Assembly: GCA_002432195.1 (NCBI GenBank)
Contig: DJGG01000055.1
Span: 6,602-19,734, forward strand
From: Desulfobacteraceae bacterium UBA5852
Lineage (GTDB): Bacteria > Desulfobacterota > Desulfobacteria > Desulfobacterales > UBA5852
DNA: 13,133 nt
Direction of reading: 5' to 3'
Of the stretch, positions 7,901-13,133 are shown piece after piece. The position numbers and the translations under genes are program-made. The stretch's first letter is position 1, and each line of letters starts with the position of its first letter. Below the pieces are notes generated by a model that worked only from the letters and a program-made list of their open reading frames with translations, had not been told where the DNA came from and searched no databases.

Positions 7901-8549
7901 CTGCCGCGGTTTCGTAGAGCCGTCCGAGACGCTCCTGGAGCACGCCCACACAGTGCTCGAAGGCCAGGGCCTGGATCTGGGAGTAGATCGTGGAGATCTT
8001 GACCGAGATGTATTCGATGTCGGGGTCCCGCAGGTCGCCGAGGTAGGTCTCGAGGCGGTGGCGGGCTTCGTCTTCCCCCAGCACCGCTTCCCCCAGGTGA
8101 TTGATGTTCATGCGCAGTCCCTGGCCCTTGCGCTTGGCCAGATGGGCCAGAAGGGCCTCGCGCTCCCCGGGAATGATGGCCCGGCGGCTGTCGGCGCGCA
8201 TATGGTCGATCATGCGGGGCACGGAAATGCCCGGCAGCCAGCGCCCCACCGCCAGGAACAGGTGCATCAACATCTTCTCGCGGGGGGAGAAAAAGCCCGG
8301 GATGCCGTAGCGCCTCAGCAGATAGGTGACCTGCTCGGCCACCCGGCCGTGGTTGGCGCTGCGAAAGCTCTGGTCGATGAGGCGCGTCAGGGCCACCTTG
8401 TCCGCGGGCTGGGTGAGCAGATGCCGGATCTGCTTCTGGTAGCGCTTTTCTTCCCGGGTCAAGAGCTCATTGGCGCGGTTTTGCCAGGTTTCGGCCAGCC
8501 GCACGGCTTCGTGCCGCAGGGCGTCGTCGGTGCGTGCGTCGTGAGTCAT
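4938..8549 (-). CDS. putA: Bifunctional proline dehydrogenase / L-glutamate gamma-semialdehyde dehydrogenase (PutA-type)
   Basis: This 1203-residue enzyme oxidises proline to pyrroline-5-carboxylate with FAD and then to glutamate with NAD+. The PRODH barrel spans about 130-440: GIVLQAYLPDS (264-274), RLVKGANMEMELVEA (299-313), LEGMANHVRRA (382-392) and the proline-binding pair Arg421-Arg422 in YLVRRLDEN. The aldehyde dehydrogenase half spans about 500-1000: SPWNFPIAIPCGG (660-672), KPSSD (686-690), Glu759 in AETGGKN and catalytic Cys793 in NSGQKCSA. A further 200 C-terminal residues resemble the extra ALDH-like domain of longer PutAs. There is no ribbon-helix-helix DNA-binding domain, so it cannot act as its own repressor in the E. 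coli manner. The frame is open to 8714, but the ATG at 8549 has AGGAG 8 bases upstream, and the extra 55 residues overlap the regulator and look non-coding. It lies 88 bases downstream of a GntR gene on the same strand. Confidence 0.95.
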   Translation of the reverse strand: MTHDARTDDALRHEAVRLAETWQNRANELLTREEKRYQKQIRHLLTQPADKVALTRLIDQSFRSANHGRVAEQVTYLLRRYGIPGFFSPREKMLMHLFLAVGRWLPGISVPRMIDHMRADSRRAIIPGEREALLAHLAKRKGQGLRMNINHLGEAVLGEDEARHRLETYLGDLRDPDIEYISVKISTIYSQIQALAFEHCVGVLQERLGRLYETAAANHYARPDGTRVPKFVNLDMEEYRDLAITTAAFTRSLDEARFKAHSAGIVLQAYLPDSFAIMRQLTAWARQRVEAGGAPIKIRLVKGANMEMELVEAALMNWPLAPYDTKLDVDANYKRMVLFGMQPENMRAVHLGIASHNLFELAFARKVAERNGVTPFMTFEMLEGMANHVRRAIAGTTGEVLLYAPVAAREEFINAIAYLVRRLDENTGEENFLRYSPDLRAGSPEWDFLEHQFHSACERIPAVADRPNRTQDRREERFPEKMGTYWEGEFNNEPDTDWSLDANRRWADGLRERWRKTAGADALQIPLVIAGEEIVTDRETRDCLDPNQKPAEIRVATYRLGTPEDAERALAVARSDPDGWRRLTPRERHRTLSGVAMELRRLRGELIGAAAANTGKVFAEADVEVSEAVDFAEYYPHAVHTFTSLPTVSARGKGVGVVISPWNFPIAIPCGGIVASLAAGNTVVFKPSSDAVLVGWVLCQAFWRAGVSKRVLQFLPCDGARTGNRLVGHPEVDFVILTGGTATGLAMLGQKPDLCLAAETGGKNATVVTAMADRDQAIKNVIQSAFGNSGQKCSATSLLILEKEVYADEGFKRQLVDAARSLTVGSAWHFENRTGALIRPPAGDLQRALTSLEPGETWALQPQMAHGNPHMWTPGIKYGVQPGAFTHMTEFFGPLLGVLRAEDLNQAIELVNMTGYGLTSGLESLDTREQARWKAGVRAGNLYVNRGTTGAITLRQPFGGMGKSALGPAIKAGGPNYVAQFMDFADTALPEVGALEKEEALLRFALEWRRKLLWGALREFEPDLTQTIRAIKSYLYHAGNEFRRAKDFFHLRGQDNIHRYRPLGTIVTRVHPDDRLFEVLARIAATRISGSIPVVSLPPGLDNAVTAFFARLEGRQLLGKAPVRRQSDEALVATMAVADRIRYAAPRRVPEAVLAAAARTGFYIARSPVLMEGRIELLHYFQNQSICDNYHRYGNLGERTLLK

Positions 8550-8557
8550 GGGGTGGT

Positions 8558-8562
8558 CTCCT
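8558..8562 (-). promoter_or_regulatory. Ribosome binding site deciding the putA start
   Basis: On the minus strand AGGAG stands 8 bases before the ATG at 8549. This fixes the start well inside the longer open frame, whose upstream part would run into the 3' end of the regulator gene. Confidence 0.7.
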
Positions 8563-8637
8563 GTCTTCGCCCCACGGGGCGCCCGGGCCCCGGCGGATGC
8601 GCCGCCGCCAGATCCCGGCAGCCTCGCGGGGCGGGAA

Positions 8638-9384
8638 CTAGCGGGATGGTGGTGGGGATTTCTCCGTGAGGCGGTGCTCCACCGCGAGCATGTAGCGGTG
8701 GAAGCGGCGGACATGGGCCTGGGCCGCGCGGCGCGCCGCCGCTGCGTCCCCGGCCTGGACGGCGGCCGTCAAGTCGCAGAGATCCCGGTAATTCTCCTCC
8801 AAAACGGTTGTGCTGCTTTGCAGGTAGCGCTCGTAATACGGGGGAATGTTGTCGTGCACGGATTTCAGCACGAAGGCGTAAATGGCGTTGCGGGATATGC
8901 GGGCCAGCGTCATGTGGATCCGGCGGTCGACCTGCACGAAAGACTGCCAGGCCTCCACGCCCTGTTCGTAGAAGTGCCGCGCCTCATCCATGAGCCGGCG
9001 CAGGTCCTCGCCGTCCTCGGGGGTGGCCCTGCGGGCCGCCAGGGCCGACACGTTGCCTTCGACGCCTTCGCGGAATTCCGCCAGATCGTCCAGGGGGATG
9101 GCCTGGGTGCGCATCAGCAGGGCCAGGCTCTCGCTGACCTGCTCGGTGTCGATGGCCTTGACCATGGCGCCGCCGGCAACCCCCAGGCGGATTTCAATCA
9201 GACCCTTGTGCTCCAGGACCCGCAACGCCTCCCGCAGCGTACCGCGGCTGGTCTGGAACATCTCCACCATCTCGCGCTCGGCGGGCAGTCGGTCGCCGGC
9301 CTTGAGCTGGCCGTCGAGGATCGCCTGTTGAACCTGGTCGACAACATCCTGAAACACACGGCTTTTGGTCGCTTTTTTGAACAT
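8638..9384 (-). CDS. GntR-family transcriptional regulator, FadR subfamily (FCD domain)
   Basis: This 248-residue regulator has an N-terminal winged helix-turn-helix (about 8-75), with the GntR pattern IxDGQLKAGDRLPAERE (22-38) and SRGTLREALRVLEHKGLI (46-63). A helical FCD ligand domain follows (about 97-230). FCD landmarks are EFREGVEG (103-110), Asp153-x3-His157 in VDRRIH, and AVQAGDAAAA with His224 nearby. The position that usually supplies another metal-ligand histidine before the GD motif is Leu202. The frame extends to 9486, but the predicted -10 box (9419-9424) lies downstream of that start. The ATG at 9384 puts the DNA-binding domain at the usual distance from the N-terminus. No strong ribosome site is visible. 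It sits between livHMGF and putA, all on the same strand, and is a plausible local regulator of amino acid uptake or proline catabolism. The ligand is unknown. Confidence 0.9.
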   Translation of the reverse strand: MFKKATKSRVFQDVVDQVQQAILDGQLKAGDRLPAEREMVEMFQTSRGTLREALRVLEHKGLIEIRLGVAGGAMVKAIDTEQVSESLALLMRTQAIPLDDLAEFREGVEGNVSALAARRATPEDGEDLRRLMDEARHFYEQGVEAWQSFVQVDRRIHMTLARISRNAIYAFVLKSVHDNIPPYYERYLQSSTTVLEENYRDLCDLTAAVQAGDAAAARRAAQAHVRRFHRYMLAVEHRLTEKSPPPSR

Positions 9385-9418
9385 ACGGTCTCTGGCGCGC
9401 TGGGGGGAGGTATTTCTG

Positions 9419-9445
9419 ATTATAATGGTTAAACCATTTTGTCCA
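9419..9445 (-). promoter_or_regulatory. Predicted promoter of the GntR regulator gene
   Basis: Reading the minus strand, TGGACA (9440-9445, 5 of 6 to the -35 consensus) and a perfect TATAAT (9419-9424) are separated by 15 bases, slightly shorter than ideal. Initiation near 9412 would give a leader of about 28 bases to the ATG at 9384. This AT-rich patch stands out in very GC-rich surroundings. Confidence 0.6.
9424..9438. promoter_or_regulatory. FadR-family type operator palindrome
   Basis: AATGGTTAAACCATT is a perfect inverted repeat with 7-base arms around one central base. It contains TGGT-N3-ACCA, the core recognised by many FadR-subfamily GntR proteins such as PdhR and LldR. It fills the spacer between the -35 and -10 boxes of the gntR promoter and overlaps the -10 by one base. 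Binding there should block RNA polymerase, so autorepression is inferred. I saw no second equally good copy before putA or livH. Confidence 0.65.
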
Positions 9446-9546
9446 GCCGAAACCGCCGCTCCGGGGTCCTCACGGCCGGCCGCCATGCGGCGCGCGGAGA
9501 GCCGTTGCCGGGAGTCCCTGCACGCGGCGCCGCCGGCATCACCGGT

Positions 9547-10260
9547 TCAGGTCTTGCCGCCCAGGTAGGCGTTCTGCACGTCCGGATTGGAAAGCAGGGC
9601 CGGGGCGGTATCCTCCAGTACGATACGGCCCACCTCCATGACGTAGCCGCGATGGGCCAGCTTGAGGGCCGCCCGGGCGTTCTGCTCCACCAGCACCACG
9701 GTGAGCCCCGAGCGGTTGATTTCCGCGATGGTGGCGAAAATGGCCTTGACCAGCAGCGGCGCCAACCCCAGGCTGGGTTCGTCCAGCAGCAGGATCTTGG
9801 GATTGGCCATCAGCGCCCGGGCAATGGCCAGCATCTGCTGCTCGCCGCCGCTCAGGGTGCCGGCCAATTGGTGGGAGCGCTCCTTGAGGCGGGGGAAGAG
9901 CTGGAAGATCCATTCCTGGTTGCGCCGGTTGCGGTCCGGGTCCTGGGAGGTGAAAGCGCCCAGGTTGAGGTTTTCCTGGACGGTCAGGGTGCCGAACATG
10001 CGGCGTCCCTCGGGCACCTGGGCGATGCCCCGGGCCACCACTTCGTGGGCCGGCAGCCGGTGAAGATCCTGACCGTTGAAGCGGATGGCGCCGTTGCTCA
10101 CGCGGACCAGCCCGCTGACGGCCATGAGGGTGGTGGACTTGCCCGCCCCGTTGGCTCCCAGGATGGTGACGATTTCACCTTCGTTGACGTTGATCCGGAT
10201 GCCGTGCAGCGCTTCGACGTTGCCGTACTTCACGTGCAGGTTGTCAATTTCGAGTATCAT
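9547..10260 (-). CDS. livF: Branched-chain amino acid ABC transporter ATP-binding protein LivF (second cassette)
   Basis: This 237-residue ATPase is the last gene of the minus-strand livHMGF cassette. Motifs are Walker A GANGAGKS (35-42), VPEGRRMFGTLTVQENL (82-98), signature LSGGEQQMLAIARALM (136-151), Walker B ILLLDEP (156-162) followed by SLGLAP, and the LivF-specific VEQN (191-194) in place of the H-loop histidine. It ends AYLGGKT. A longer frame to 10725 runs backwards through livG and is rejected. The ATG at 10260 is 2 bases after the livG stop and gives a family-length protein. It is clearly diverged from the plus-strand LivF, so the two cassettes are not a recent duplication. Confidence 0.95.
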   Translation of the reverse strand: MILEIDNLHVKYGNVEALHGIRINVNEGEIVTILGANGAGKSTTLMAVSGLVRVSNGAIRFNGQDLHRLPAHEVVARGIAQVPEGRRMFGTLTVQENLNLGAFTSQDPDRNRRNQEWIFQLFPRLKERSHQLAGTLSGGEQQMLAIARALMANPKILLLDEPSLGLAPLLVKAIFATIAEINRSGLTVVLVEQNARAALKLAHRGYVMEVGRIVLEDTAPALLSNPDVQNAYLGGKT

Positions 10261-10262
10261 CG

Positions 10263-11033
10263 TCAGGCGTCCTCTTCGGGACCCAGGTAGGCTTCGATCA
10301 CCTTGGGATCGGACTTGATCTGCCGGGGGGGACCTTCCGCGATCTTGGCACCATTCTCCAGCACCACCAGGTGCTCGCAGGCTTTCATGACCAGGCTCAT
10401 GTCGTGCTCGATGAGCAGCACCGTGATGCCCCGGTCCCGGACGCTCTGAATGGTCCGGATCAGGTTGTCCGTCTCCTGGTCGTTCATGCCCCCGGCCGGT
10501 TCGTCCAGAATGATGAACCGCGGTCGCGTGGCCAGCGCCCGGGCCACTTCCAGCAGCCGCTGGTTGCCGTAGGAAAGGTTTTCGGCAAGCTGCTCGGCGT
10601 GGGGCGTGAGGCCCACGAAATCCAGTTCCGCCAGGGCGATCTGCAGGGCCTCGCGTTCCTCCCGGCGCTGGGCGGGGGTGCGGAACATGGCGGCCAGGGA
10701 GCCGGAGCGCATGCGGCAGTGGCAACCCGCCAAAACGTTCTCGATCACCGAGAGTTTCAGGAACAGGCGGATGGTCTGGAAGGTCCGGGCGATGCCCAGG
10801 GAGACGATCTGGTGCGTGGGCAGCTTGCGGATGGAGCGGTTCTCGAAGATGACATCACCCGCATCGGCCCGGTAGTTGCCCGTGATCAGGTTGAAGACCG
10901 TGGTCTTGCCGGCGCCGTTGGGTCCGATGAGCCCGACGATGGAGCCGCCGGCCACGTCGAAGGATACGTCGTCCACGGCCACCAGTCCGCCGAAGCGCTT
11001 GGTCAGATGTCGCAGGCTCAACAAGGTGCTCAT
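10263..11033 (-). CDS. livG: Branched-chain amino acid ABC transporter ATP-binding protein LivG (second cassette)
   Basis: This 256-residue ATPase has Walker A GPNGAGKT (37-44), the LivG-type signature LSYGNQRLLEVARA (153-166), Walker B FIILDEP (173-179) with Glu178, and H-loop His210 in LIEHD. The tail IEAYLGPEEDA is typical. The ATG at 11033 overlaps the livM stop by four bases (ATGA), which fixes the start. The longer frame to 11957 is an out-of-frame reading of livM. It works with LivF on the cytoplasmic face of the LivHM channel. Confidence 0.95.
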   Translation of the reverse strand: MSTLLSLRHLTKRFGGLVAVDDVSFDVAGGSIVGLIGPNGAGKTTVFNLITGNYRADAGDVIFENRSIRKLPTHQIVSLGIARTFQTIRLFLKLSVIENVLAGCHCRMRSGSLAAMFRTPAQRREEREALQIALAELDFVGLTPHAEQLAENLSYGNQRLLEVARALATRPRFIILDEPAGGMNDQETDNLIRTIQSVRDRGITVLLIEHDMSLVMKACEHLVVLENGAKIAEGPPRQIKSDPKVIEAYLGPEEDA

Positions 11034-11989
11034 GCGCGGTCTCCGGGAGCCGTCGGCCTGGATAGCGGGTATTTGCGGGGCGGCGGCGGCAGGATGCCTT
11101 CGGTGCGGAAGATCATCATGGCCACCATGACGGCACCGAACACCAGCATGCGCGCCGTGGCGAACTGGCGGAAGAGCTCGGGCAGGCCCAGCACCAGGAA
11201 GGCGCCCAGGATCACCCCCGGGATGCTGCCGCGGCCTCCCAGGAGAACGATCATGAACAGCACCACCGACTCCCAGAAGTTGAAGGACTCCGGCGCGATG
11301 ATGGTCATTTTGGCAGCGAAGATGTTGCCCACCATGCCGGCCCACACCGCGCCGATCACAAACGCCACGAGCTTGTAATGGGCGGTGTCGATGCCGCTGC
11401 CCTGCGCGGCCACCTCGTCCTCCCGCAGGTAATTCAGCGCACGGCCGAAGCGCGATTTCTCCAGGCGGTCGAAGAGGAAAATCGTCAGCGCCGCAAACCC
11501 CCAGATGAAGTAGAAGAAGCCCAGCGGGGTCCGGATTTTCATTCCCAGGATTTCGGGGCGGTCGATGCCGAAAATGCCGTTGGCCCCGCCGGTGATGCCG
11601 AAGATGTTGTTGATCAGGGCGATGCGCACGATTTCCACGAAGCCGATGGTGACGATGAGCAGGTAGTCGCCCCGCAGGTGAATGATGGGGCGGGCCACCA
11701 CCAGGGCGGCCAGGCCGGCCACCAGCCCGCTCAAGGGCAGGAGCCAGATCACCGGCAGACCGGACGTGGTGTTGAGGATCGCGGTGGTGTAGGCCCCCAG
11801 GGCATAGAAGGCGGCATGCCCCATGTGAAACAGGCCCGCGTGCCCCAGGATGATGTTCAGGCTCAGGGACAGGATGGCATAGATCCCGACGTTGTTGAGC
11901 ACGTCCACCCAGTAGGAATTGAGAAAGGCCGGCGCGATCAGGAGAACGGCGGCGCATACCGCGTAGGTGACCTGGCGTTGGGTTTTCAT
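11030..11989 (-). CDS. livM: Branched-chain amino acid ABC transporter permease LivM (second cassette)
   Basis: This 319-residue inner-membrane permease has about nine or ten hydrophobic segments. Family blocks include LSLNIILGHAGLFHMGHAAF (42-61), LRGDYLLIVTIGFVEIVRI (105-123), GITGGANGI (131-139), the ATPase-contact loop FGRALNYLREDEVAAQGSGI (181-200), and VLLGGRGSIPGVILGAF (248-264). It ends with FRTEGILPPPP and a short basic tail. It overlaps livH upstream and livG downstream by four bases each (ATGA), so the order H-M-G-F is translationally coupled. Substrate cannot be assigned from the permease alone. Confidence 0.94.
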   Translation of the reverse strand: MKTQRQVTYAVCAAVLLIAPAFLNSYWVDVLNNVGIYAILSLSLNIILGHAGLFHMGHAAFYALGAYTTAILNTTSGLPVIWLLPLSGLVAGLAALVVARPIIHLRGDYLLIVTIGFVEIVRIALINNIFGITGGANGIFGIDRPEILGMKIRTPLGFFYFIWGFAALTIFLFDRLEKSRFGRALNYLREDEVAAQGSGIDTAHYKLVAFVIGAVWAGMVGNIFAAKMTIIAPESFNFWESVVLFMIVLLGGRGSIPGVILGAFLVLGLPELFRQFATARMLVFGAVMVAMMIFRTEGILPPPPRKYPLSRPTAPGDRA

Positions 11990-12891
11990 ACCTTTTCCGC
12001 TACCCGTTCCCCGAGGAGCCCCGTGGGACGCACGATAAGAATCAGGATCAAGACGCAGAAGGCGATGGCATCCTTCCAGGCGATGGAGATGTACGCCGCG
12101 CCCATGGCTTCGATGACCCCCAGCAGGAGGCCCCCCAGCATGGCCCCGGGGATATTGCCGATGCCCCCCAGGATGGCCGCGGTGAAGGCCTTGAGACCGT
12201 AAAGCCAGCCCATGGTGAAGTTGATCTGGCCGTAGTAGAGACCCACCATCAGTCCGGCCGCCCCCCCCAGGGCAGGGCCGATGAGGAAGACGATCATGAT
12301 GACGCGGTCGACATTGATGCCCATGAGCTTGGCGGCCCCCTGGTCGATGGCCGCCGCGCGGATGGCGGTGCCGATGCGGGTCTTCTGGATGAAAAGGTAG
12401 AGGGCGATCATCATCACCAGGGAGGTCAGGAGGATCAGCATCCGCATGAGGGGGATGTCGAGACCCAGGACGTGAATGGCCGTCCGGGGGAGCAGGTCGT
12501 GGGGGTAGACACGGTAGCGGGCGCCGTAGATCAGCATGACCGCGTTCTGGAAGAAGATGGAGGCCCCCAGGGCGGATACCACCGCCGAGAGGCGGTGGGA
12601 TTGGCGCAGGGGCCGGTAGGCCACCCGCTCCAGGCTGGCCCCCACCAGGGCCACCAGGCCCATGACCATGAGGGCCAGCACGATCACCACGGCCAGGGGG
12701 CTGAGGTAATCGGTCAGTCCCAGGGCCGTGAGCATGGTCAACCCCAGGTAGGCCCCGATCATGAACAGATCACCGTGGGCGAAGTTGATCAGCTTGAGCA
12801 CACCGTAAACCATGGTGTACCCTAGGGCGATGAGGGCGTAGATGCCGCCCACGGCCAATCCGTTGGTCAATTGCTGGAAGAAAAGCTCCAT
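11986..12891 (-). CDS. livH: Branched-chain amino acid ABC transporter permease LivH (second cassette)
   Basis: This 301-residue permease is the first gene of the cassette visible here. The N-terminal block GLAVGGIYALIALGYTMVYG (11-30) followed by LKLINFAHGDLFMIGAY (32-48) is diagnostic. Later blocks are the ATPase-contact loop RAAAIDQGAAKLMGINVDRV (178-197), ILGGIGNIPGAMLGG (240-254) and IVRPTGLLGE (286-295). The frame stays open far upstream, but the ATG at 12891 starts at the conserved N-terminus and has GGAG (12899-12902) 7 bases before it. The next 242 bases to the right edge contain no recognisable gene, so a livJ/livK-type binding protein, if linked, lies beyond the window. Confidence 0.94.
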   Translation of the reverse strand: MELFFQQLTNGLAVGGIYALIALGYTMVYGVLKLINFAHGDLFMIGAYLGLTMLTALGLTDYLSPLAVVIVLALMVMGLVALVGASLERVAYRPLRQSHRLSAVVSALGASIFFQNAVMLIYGARYRVYPHDLLPRTAIHVLGLDIPLMRMLILLTSLVMMIALYLFIQKTRIGTAIRAAAIDQGAAKLMGINVDRVIMIVFLIGPALGGAAGLMVGLYYGQINFTMGWLYGLKAFTAAILGGIGNIPGAMLGGLLLGVIEAMGAAYISIAWKDAIAFCVLILILIVRPTGLLGERVAEKV

Positions 12892-12972
12892 GCCTGTGCT
12901 CCGCGTCGGGGTGGGGGCCATCCTCCTTGCCGGGCCAATGGCCGGCGCACGTCCGGCGGTCGGGCCGTTCCG

Positions 12973-13017
12973 GAGGCGCTGGCCATCCCGTGGGACGGTG
13001 GGAAGCACCAGCGCCTC
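12973..13017. repeat. Inverted repeat upstream of livH, 10-bp arms
   Basis: The perfect arms GAGGCGCTGG (12973-12982) and CCAGCGCCTC (13008-13017) surround a 25-base loop that can itself fold partly (TCCC/GGGA). It lies about 80 bases before the livH start. No T-run follows on either strand. It could be the terminator of a gene to the right, an mRNA leader structure, or chance in GC-rich DNA. Confidence 0.4.
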
Positions 13018-13040
13018 AGGCGGCTGAAGGGTAATGGAGG

Positions 13041-13133
13041 AAGGGGCGCTTAGCAGGCTGTGGATAAACTGCGCCTCCGGCCGAAAGGCTGCGTTGCGGC
13101 ACTCGCGAAATTGCTCACAACCACTCGAGGTTG
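13041..13133. repeat. Possible dispersed intergenic repeat, cut by the window edge
   Basis: This stretch is non-coding in appearance and lies outside any gene. It contains TTAGCAGGCTGTGGATAAAC (13050-13069), a small hairpin with GAAA loop (13078-13091), and GCTGCGTTGCGGCACTCGCG (13089-13108). The style resembles repeats I recall from intergenic regions of delta-proteobacterial genomes, with AGCAGGCTGT near one end and GTTGCGGCACTCGC inside. That resemblance is from memory and untested. The element would continue past the right edge. Confidence 0.35.

Noticed and set aside
8568..8581. Inverted repeat CGCCCC/GGGGCG between gntR and putA as an operator or terminator
   Set aside because: The arms are short, pure GC, with a two-base loop, as expected by chance in this GC-rich gap.
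7386..8669. Open frame of 427 codons on the plus strand, antisense to the putA N-terminus
   Set aside because: There are no domain motifs, the residues are biased toward Gly, His and Val, and the opposite strand encodes a conserved PRODH region.
8550..8714. N-terminal extension of putA by 55 residues
   Set aside because: It would overlap the regulator gene, is Ser/Arg/Pro-rich without family similarity, and a good AGGAG supports the start at 8549.
9385..9486. Longer start for the GntR regulator at 9486
   Set aside because: The predicted promoter and operator lie inside this extension, and GntR proteins of this group begin near the winged helix.
12892..13133. Open reading in the livH frame to the right edge as a larger or fused protein
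   Set aside because: The conserved LivH N-terminus begins at 12891 with its own GGAG site. The upstream translation has no family similarity and reads through hairpins and the repeat-like segment.

Overview
The window is GC-rich, gene-dense bacterial chromosome made of ordinary-looking metabolic and transport genes. No rRNA, tRNA, CRISPR array, transposase or phage gene was seen. Paired LivHMGF-type transporters, a two-domain proline-catabolic PutA without a DNA-binding domain, and a long nicotinamidase beside pncB suggest a proteobacterium. My best guess is a Desulfobacterota (delta-proteobacterial) genome. That is inference from gene style and from a repeat-like right edge, not from a marker gene.

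Layout. Positions 1-1656 (+) hold the end of a branched-chain amino acid type ABC cassette: the C-terminus of livM, then livG and livF, with overlapping stop and start codons. Between livF and the convergent pncB lies a strong hairpin with a UUCG tetraloop, probably a two-way terminator. Positions 1750-4185 (-) hold an NAD-salvage pair, an unusually long nicotinamidase-like hydrolase followed by nicotinate phosphoribosyltransferase. A plausible sigma-70 promoter lies upstream of the hydrolase. Divergent from it is mntP (4283-4867, +), a manganese efflux pump. mntP then meets the 3' end of putA across a GC-rich nested inverted repeat.

The right two thirds is one co-directional minus-strand block, read from right to left: livH, livM, livG and livF (12891 to 9547), then a FadR-subfamily GntR regulator (9384 to 8638), then putA (8549 to 4938). 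The regulator has its own promoter. A perfect TGGT-N3-ACCA palindrome sits between its -35 and -10 boxes, which predicts autorepression.

How the genes may work together (inference): the right-hand Liv transporter could import an amino acid, perhaps proline or a branched-chain one. PutA oxidises proline to glutamate using FAD and NAD+, and the GntR protein would gate this in response to a ligand. The salvage pair recycles nicotinamide to nicotinate mononucleotide for NAD+. Neither Liv cassette shows its periplasmic binding protein inside the window, so the substrates cannot be assigned. I see no clearly novel system. The points most worth a second look are the operator inside the gntR promoter, the expanded nicotinamidase, the livHMGF-gntR-putA arrangement and the repeat-like right edge.
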